Assembly: GCA_024692715.1 (NCBI GenBank)
Contig: JAILMH010000055.1
Span: forward strand, 1-36,588
Reading direction: 5' to 3'
Length of the DNA: 36,588 bases
From: Lachnospiraceae bacterium
Lineage (GTDB): Bacteria > Bacillota > Clostridia > Lachnospirales > Lachnospiraceae
Part shown: one piece after another, positions 32,635 to 36,588 of the stretch
How the letters are laid out: the number at the start of each line of letters is the position of its first letter
Numbering within the stretch: position 1 is the stretch's first letter
The notes under the pieces: generated by a model
What the model saw: the letters and a program-made list of their open reading frames with translations, nothing else
Databases searched by the model: none
What the model was told of the DNA's origin: nothing
Made by a program: the position numbers and the translations under genes

Positions 32635-33138
32635 ATGGAATTTTGGGATATCTATGATGAGAATAAAGAATTGACCGGACGTACTATGAAAAGGAATGAC
32701 TGGAATATGGTCCCGGGTGACTTTCATCTGACTGTTTTGGGAGTTATCCAGAGAACGGACGGTAAGTATCTTATAACAAAACGTAAGATGGATAAGGAGT
32801 GGGCTCCGGGCTGGTGGGAGATACCCGGAGGCGGAGTACGTGCGGGAGAAAGTTCCCTGAATGCGGTATGCAGGGAGATCAAAGAAGAGACAGGCATTGA
32901 TGTGGCAGGAATTGCACCGGAAAAAACCTATACCTATAAACGGGTTAATCCTGAAGAAAAAAATAACTATTTTGTTGATGTATATAAATTTGTAAAAGAT
33001 TTTGACGAGGCTGATGTGACAGCACAGGAGGAGGAAACCTCTGGTTTTAAAATTGCTTCGCTTGAGGAGATAGAGAAATATGCCGGTGAAGGGATCTTTC
33101 TGCACTATGAGAGTATAAAAAATATATTCAGTATGTAA
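32635..33138 (+). CDS. Nudix hydrolase
   Basis: A 167-residue protein that likely hydrolyses a nucleoside diphosphate linked to another moiety. The Nudix box GGGVRAGESSLNAVC, then REIKEETGI, contains the required GX5EX7REUXEEXGU pattern with the metal-binding glutamates. The N-terminal part (WDIYDENKELTGRTMKR) resembles the isopentenyl-diphosphate-isomerase-like or YfcD branch of Nudix proteins. No substrate can be assigned. ATG 32635 follows AAAGGAGAGG. It follows truA by 32 bases, and nothing resembling a terminator is seen downstream. Confidence 0.9.
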   Translation: MEFWDIYDENKELTGRTMKRNDWNMVPGDFHLTVLGVIQRTDGKYLITKRKMDKEWAPGWWEIPGGGVRAGESSLNAVCREIKEETGIDVAGIAPEKTYTYKRVNPEEKNNYFVDVYKFVKDFDEADVTAQEEETSGFKIASLEEIEKYAGEGIFLHYESIKNIFSM

Positions 33139-33210
33139 AATTTATTGTACTTTTTTAGATAATACCATTCAAATAGCTAATTTAGGCGCCTTTTTGAAGC
33201 TGTTGTTCTG

Positions 33211-33237
33211 TAAAAAAATTTAAGAAATTGCCGATAA
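33211..33237 (+). promoter_or_regulatory. Sigma-28 (SigD/FliA) promoter of the chemoreceptor gene
   Basis: TAAA (33211-33214), exactly 15 bases, GCCGATAA (33230-33237). This is an exact match to the motility sigma factor consensus and lies about 105 bases before the chemoreceptor start. The rest of the 204-base gap after the Nudix gene is AT-rich with no other clear feature except a second GTCGATAA (33282-33289) that lacks a -35 partner. Confidence 0.88.
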
Positions 33238-33342
33238 AATAGTAAGAAAGTATAGCAGTATTTTGCTCTGTTTTAAATTGGGTCGATAAAACACATATTT
33301 AAGCAGAATCAGTGTTAACTTTGTTCTTCGGGGGGAACGTAA

Positions 33343-35460
33343 ATGGGTGACGGCAAAAAAAAGGTTAAGAGTACAGAAAAAAAGCAGCTGTTTAAGAAGG
33401 TCAGTATTAAGACCAAGATACTGGGAATCGTTGTTCCGGTAGTTACACTTTCGCTGATATCTATGATGATGATCAGCTTAAATGTAAGCCGGATGTATCT
33501 TGGAGCGCAGGTGGATGAGACTGTCGATAAGGCGCTTGATGCAAGCATAAGCAACATAGATGGTGAACTTAAGGTTGTCAGAAATTCTGCGAAAAATATC
33601 GCGGGATTCGTAGCAGGCACCTATAAGATGGCAGACATGGATTCGCTAAAGAATTCGATAACTGAGCTTATCACAGAAAATGATATGGTCAGTGGTGCCG
33701 GACTGTGGTTTGAGCCAAACGTATTTGATAAAAATGAAAAATACATGGGACCATATTGGTATAAGGATGGAAGCAAAATTGCGGAAACTTATGATTACAG
33801 CAATGCCGAATATGATTATTTTTCACAGGAGTATTATTTAAATGCGAAAGCAATGACAGATATAGAAGCTGTTATCACAGACCCTTATTATGATCCGACA
33901 AGCAAGACGATCATGGCAACATGTTCTGCACCGATCAAGGATTTTGAAACAGGAGAATTTATAGGTTGTGTAACGGTTGATATAGGTCTTTCAAATATTT
34001 CCACAGCTATGTCAGAAGTGAAGGTCGGTAAGACAGGTACTGCGATACTTACAACATCCAGTGGTCTTTATATTTATGATATAGATCCGACAAAAGCTGA
34101 GAACAGTACTCTGATCACAGAAGATCCTAATGAGTCGCTTGCTGAGGCAGGTAGCGAGATAGTTGGAAAAGCTGAAGATGGTATTGCGAAATATACTGAA
34201 AATGGAACAAAATATCTGCTTTACTATGACCGTATTCCTACAGTGGACTGGATAATGTATATCCGTATGCTGGAGTCGGAAAGAACTGATGTAGTAACTG
34301 TTCTTAGTCAGCGGATGACATTTGTGCTCATAGCGGCATTGCTTATATGCATACTTACGATCCATATAATCATTGCACGAATAGTTAAGAGTATCGTTAA
34401 GGTTGAGAGATTTGCTTCTGTAGTTGCATCAGGTGATTATACAGGGAATACCTTAAATTCAAAGCGAAGAGATGAAATGGGCAGTATGGCAAAAGCCCTT
34501 GACTCTATGTTTAACAGTAATAAAGAGATCATCACTAAAATTGCCGGAAGTTCAGATGAGATAAATGAAGCAAGTACCGGATTGAATAAGGTGGCTGAGA
34601 ATTTAAGTATTGAATTTGATCATATCCGTGGAAATCTTACCACTATGAATGATGCGGTAATGAGCATGAGCTCTGCGACAGAGGAAGTCAATGCATCGGT
34701 CGAGGAGATCAATGCTTCGATCCAGACTCTTGCTGAAGAAACGCAGCAGACAAATGAAACTGCTGCAGAGGTCTCTAAGCGTGCGGTAGATGTAGAAGAA
34801 AGAAGCCGTGAGGCGTATGAAAATGCATTCAGGATCGCAGAAGCAAGAGGTAAAGAACTTGAAACTGCTGCTGCACAGGCAAATGTAGTTGACAAGATTG
34901 GAAATCTTGCAAATACGATTGCAGAAATCGCGGATCAGATCAATCTGCTTTCACTCAATGCTTCTATCGAAGCTGCAAGAGCAGGTGAACACGGTAAGGG
35001 CTTTGCTGTAGTTGCAACAGAGATCAATAAGCTTGCTACACAAACAGGTGAAGCTGTTGAAGAGATTCAGAATACGGTAAGCGGTGTTCAGGATGCGTTT
35101 GTTTCACTTTCCGGAAGCTCGAAGGAACTTCTTTCATTCGTGGAAGATACGGTCTCTCCGGATTATGAATACTTCACAGGCGTCGGTAAACAGTATGGTG
35201 AGGATGCAGCTGTATTTGGAAGGGCAGCTTCAAAGATTGATGATATGGTTGAGACGATCAGGCACTCTATTAATGAAGTGAGTGCTGCTATAGAGAATAT
35301 TGCAGAATCATCGTCTGACTCTGCGGAGCAGAGCTCGGAGGTCGCTGATTCCATTACCAGTGTATCTAATGCTGTAGATGAGGTAAATACAATGGCTGCT
35401 GCACAGGAGAGCATCGCAGCTGAAATGAGTGATATAGTCAATAATTTCAAACTCAAATAA
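33343..35460 (+). CDS. Methyl-accepting chemotaxis protein with dCache-type sensor
   Basis: A 705-residue membrane receptor. A basic N-terminus precedes a first membrane span (residues 29-50). An extracellular region of about 270 residues follows, with the dCache-like phrases [26 protein letters not shown] and [12 protein letters not shown]. The second span is at 327-347, then a HAMP domain (to about 400). Residues 420-705 are the coiled-coil signalling domain with the conserved hairpin tip [21 protein letters not shown] and [15 protein letters not shown], which contacts CheA and CheW. There is no C-terminal CheR-docking pentapeptide. The sigma-28 promoter shows expression with flagella. GTAAATG after GGGGGGAACG sets the start. 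The ligand is unknown; dCache receptors often bind amino acids or organic acids. Confidence 0.93.
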   Translation: MGDGKKKVKSTEKKQLFKKVSIKTKILGIVVPVVTLSLISMMMISLNVSRMYLGAQVDETVDKALDASISNIDGELKVVRNSAKNIAGFVAGTYKMADMDSLKNSITELITENDMVSGAGLWFEPNVFDKNEKYMGPYWYKDGSKIAETYDYSNAEYDYFSQEYYLNAKAMTDIEAVITDPYYDPTSKTIMATCSAPIKDFETGEFIGCVTVDIGLSNISTAMSEVKVGKTGTAILTTSSGLYIYDIDPTKAENSTLITEDPNESLAEAGSEIVGKAEDGIAKYTENGTKYLLYYDRIPTVDWIMYIRMLESERTDVVTVLSQRMTFVLIAALLICILTIHIIIARIVKSIVKVERFASVVASGDYTGNTLNSKRRDEMGSMAKALDSMFNSNKEIITKIAGSSDEINEASTGLNKVAENLSIEFDHIRGNLTTMNDAVMSMSSATEEVNASVEEINASIQTLAEETQQTNETAAEVSKRAVDVEERSREAYENAFRIAEARGKELETAAAQANVVDKIGNLANTIAEIADQINLLSLNASIEAARAGEHGKGFAVVATEINKLATQTGEAVEEIQNTVSGVQDAFVSLSGSSKELLSFVEDTVSPDYEYFTGVGKQYGEDAAVFGRAASKIDDMVETIRHSINEVSAAIENIAESSSDSAEQSSEVADSITSVSNAVDEVNTMAAAQESIAAEMSDIVNNFKLK

Positions 35461-35465
35461 GATGT

Positions 35466-35494
35466 TTGACGAGAAATTACAGGTCATGTAATAT
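35466..35494 (+). promoter_or_regulatory. Sigma-A promoter of the PilZ gene
   Basis: TTGACG (35466-35471), 17 bases, TAATAT (35489-35494), starting six bases after the chemoreceptor stop codon. The PilZ gene can therefore be expressed without the motility sigma factor. Confidence 0.6.
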
Positions 35495-35589
35495 ATAAAA
35501 TGGATTATAGAGTGATACGTTTTATTGTGAGTGAATCATAATGAGTGAGTTGTAAGGTTCTTTACAAAGGACTATTTGTGAGAGGAGTT

Positions 35590-35958
35590 ATGTCTTATAT
35601 GGGTAATGGAGAAGAAAGAAGAAAAGCGCGTCGCATGGACCTTGATGTGCGTGTTTCAATGAGCAGAGTAGATGGCGACGATGAAGAGATATCAGTTGAA
35701 GTTCTGGATATTTCAAGAGCGGGAATCGGCTTCTTCTGTACAAAGGAACTGGTGAATGGAGCTGTTTACAAAACTGACATAAAGATCTGGACAGGTGATG
35801 TCATTACAGCCTTTATCAATCTTGTAAGGGTCGGTCGTCAGGAAAACGGAAATATTTACGGTGGTATCTTTGTTGGAATGCCTGAAGCGGATTGGTGTCG
35901 TATCGGAGTCTATGAGACATTTCAGGATTTTGATGAAAAGGGTATGAAAAAACAGTAA
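35590..35958 (+). CDS. PilZ domain protein (c-di-GMP receptor type)
   Basis: A protein of about 122 residues. It has the two c-di-GMP-binding elements of PilZ domains: the arginine motif ERRKARR near the N-terminus (RxxxR) and, after one strand pair, DISRAGIGF (D/NxSxxG). The remainder (VYKTDIKIWTGDVITAFINLVRV, IYGGIFVG) is the six-strand barrel. There is no second domain such as YcgR-N or BcsA. It probably reads c-di-GMP for motility or surface attachment, in keeping with the chemoreceptor just upstream. The start is uncertain: ATG 35590 is only two bases after GAGGAG, and ATG 35599 has a spacing of 11; both are in frame. It ends at a strong terminator. Confidence 0.87.
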   Translation: MSYMGNGEERRKARRMDLDVRVSMSRVDGDDEEISVEVLDISRAGIGFFCTKELVNGAVYKTDIKIWTGDVITAFINLVRVGRQENGNIYGGIFVGMPEADWCRIGVYETFQDFDEKGMKKQ

Positions 35959-35972
35959 ATAAAGTTAACTTT

Positions 35973-36008
35973 GAGAATCCGGTGTTTGCCGGATTCTCTT
36001 TTTTTTAT
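35973..36008 (+). terminator. Intrinsic terminator after the PilZ gene
   Basis: GAGAATCCGG (35973-35982) pairs perfectly with CCGGATTCTC (35989-35998), loop TGTTTG, followed by eight T residues. Confidence 0.93.
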
Positions 36009-36032
36009 ATATGAAAGATTAAAAATCAATGA

Positions 36033-36192
36033 TATACTCTATTTAACCCAGTCGGTATATAAGTTCCGACGGAGTTAAAACGCTACGCGAGGATGCGTAC
36101 GGCTTTGGATGGGAAATATGACTGCAAAGCATACCGGAATCCGGCGTGCAATACTTGCAAGCGAGTAATGACAAAATATAGGGAGAATTAAA
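36033..36192 (+). promoter_or_regulatory. Structured leader of the speD-family gene
   Basis: A TATACT -10 box (36033-36038) with a poor -35 predicts a start near 36045 and a leader of about 148 bases. The leader holds consecutive hairpins: GTCGG/CCGAC (36051-36055, 36066-36070), TACGC/GCGTA (36084-36088, 36095-36099), GCTTTG/CAAAGC (36102-36107, 36125-36130), CCGG-AAT-CCGG (36134-36144, within a longer imperfect stem) and TGCAA/TTGCA (36147-36159). No T run or known riboswitch consensus was recognised. It ends at TATAGGGAG before the GTG start. Confidence 0.5.
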
Positions 36193-36543
36193 GTGGCAGT
36201 ACAGTTAATAGCGGATCTATATGGATGTGATCCTAATATTCTTGACAGCGAGGAGTATATTCGTAAAATATCTGAAAATGCTATTAAGGCTATCGGAGCG
36301 GAGATAGTTGAAGAGTGTGTTCATAAATTTCAACCGATCGGTATCACGTATTTCGCAGTTATAAGCACATCTCATTTTTCGATTCATACCTGGCCTGAGT
36401 ATGGTTATGCGGCGGTGGATGTTTTTTCATGCAGAGAGTTTGCAGCGAATGAATTGACGGATATGTTGAAGAAAGCTTTTAAGGCTGAAAAAGTGCAGAT
36501 AAACGAGCTTGTGAGAAAGGTGGAGCCTTTTGGAAAAGTTTAA
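36193..36543 (+). CDS. speD: S-adenosylmethionine decarboxylase family protein (SpeD-like)
   Basis: A 116-residue protein of the prokaryotic pyruvoyl-dependent AdoMet decarboxylase family. The proenzyme is cut to give a pyruvoyl group from an internal serine, and the product feeds aminopropyl transfer in polyamine synthesis. The core motif SHFSIHTWPEYGYAAVDVF is clear. Ser60 would become the pyruvoyl group, and His65 and Cys80 match the processing and catalytic residues of Thermotoga SpeD. The residue before the serine is Thr59, where the usual glutamate (ESH) is expected, and arginine follows Cys80 instead of glycine. These changes leave room for a related pyruvoyl decarboxylase activity. 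The start is GTG 36193 after TATAGGGAG. It probably heads an operon continuing past the window. Confidence 0.82.
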   Translation: MAVQLIADLYGCDPNILDSEEYIRKISENAIKAIGAEIVEECVHKFQPIGITYFAVISTSHFSIHTWPEYGYAAVDVFSCREFAANELTDMLKKAFKAEKVQINELVRKVEPFGKV

Positions 36544-36588
36544 GATTGGTACTATTTTAAGAATCAGGGGCATGGAATGCCGGGTAGT
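36530..36588 (+). CDS. Start of a downstream gene, possibly DUF4178 protein (partial)
   Basis: From TTG 36530 an open frame runs off the window, giving about 19 residues (EKFKIGTILRIRGMECRV and onward). It overlaps the end of the SpeD-like gene by 14 bases, and GGTGGAG lies just upstream, so translational coupling is plausible. The opening 'G-T-I-x-x-I-x-G-M-x-C-R-V' resembles the N-terminus of DUF4178 proteins, which are known partners in speD-DUF4178-DUF350-speE clusters. The fragment is too short to be sure. Confidence 0.4.
   Translation, partial: MEKFKIGTILRIRGMECRV

Noticed and set aside
33282..33289. Second sigma-28 -10 element (GTCGATAA) nearer the chemoreceptor gene
   Set aside because: No TAAA lies about 15 bases upstream, and the base pattern is weaker than the perfect site at 33211-33237.

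Overview
The window looks like a chromosomal segment of a gut or rumen Lachnospiraceae bacterium (Butyrivibrio, Pseudobutyrivibrio or Lachnospira type). This rests on moderate-to-low GC, strong AGGAGG ribosome-binding sites, TTGACA/TATAAT promoters, DapL-type lysine synthesis, BspA-like and Ig-like secreted proteins, a sigma-28 chemotaxis promoter and several plant-glycan modules. The genus is an inference. No tRNA, rRNA, insertion sequence, prophage or CRISPR array was found.

Layout. (1) 1-4.2 kb: a plant-glycan operon with a partial alpha/beta hydrolase, a cytoplasmic GH140-like (DUF5060/DUF4038) glycosidase and a PTS EIIBC permease. (2) 4.25-6.1 kb, minus strand: a secreted leucine-rich-repeat protein with a consensus promoter and a long, structured 5' leader. 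(3) 6.1-10.5 kb: a pentose module with a ROK repressor, xylulokinase and a fucose/arabinose-isomerase-family enzyme where a xylose isomerase would be expected. (4) 10.48-10.83 kb: a regular 52-bp tandem array of hairpins. (5) 10.99-17.5 kb: a CUT1 sugar ABC transporter without its ATPase, an AraC regulator and a GH3 beta-xylosidase-like enzyme, probably serving xylo-oligosaccharides. (6) 17.5-24.7 kb: a DUF1653-methyltransferase fusion, a FruK-like kinase, a 1333-residue secreted modular protein, a small membrane protein and an orphan HMA-like protein. (7) 24.7-31.8 kb: a divergent nitrogen locus, with glnA - ANTAR regulator - Amt::PII fusion leftward and dapL - asnB rightward. (8) 31.8-33.1 kb: truA and a Nudix hydrolase. 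(9) 33.2-36.0 kb: a methyl-accepting chemotaxis protein behind a perfect sigma-28 promoter, then a PilZ protein. (10) 36.0 kb to the end: a structured leader, a SpeD-family decarboxylase and the start of a probable DUF4178 gene.

The most interesting part is the nitrogen locus. Three transcripts (glnA, amt and dapL-asnB) each have a leader with an intrinsic terminator. In each, a small competing hairpin with a six-base loop reading AAAGGC or AAAGAC shares bases with the 5' arm of that terminator. Adenine at loop position 1 and guanine at position 4 are the known signature of RNA sites bound by ANTAR antiterminators, and an ANTAR gene lies in the same operon. Its receiver domain lacks the phosphorylation aspartate, and the neighbouring ammonium channel carries its own PII sensor domain. 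I infer a self-contained, antitermination-controlled nitrogen regulon. All structures were folded by eye and need computational and experimental tests.
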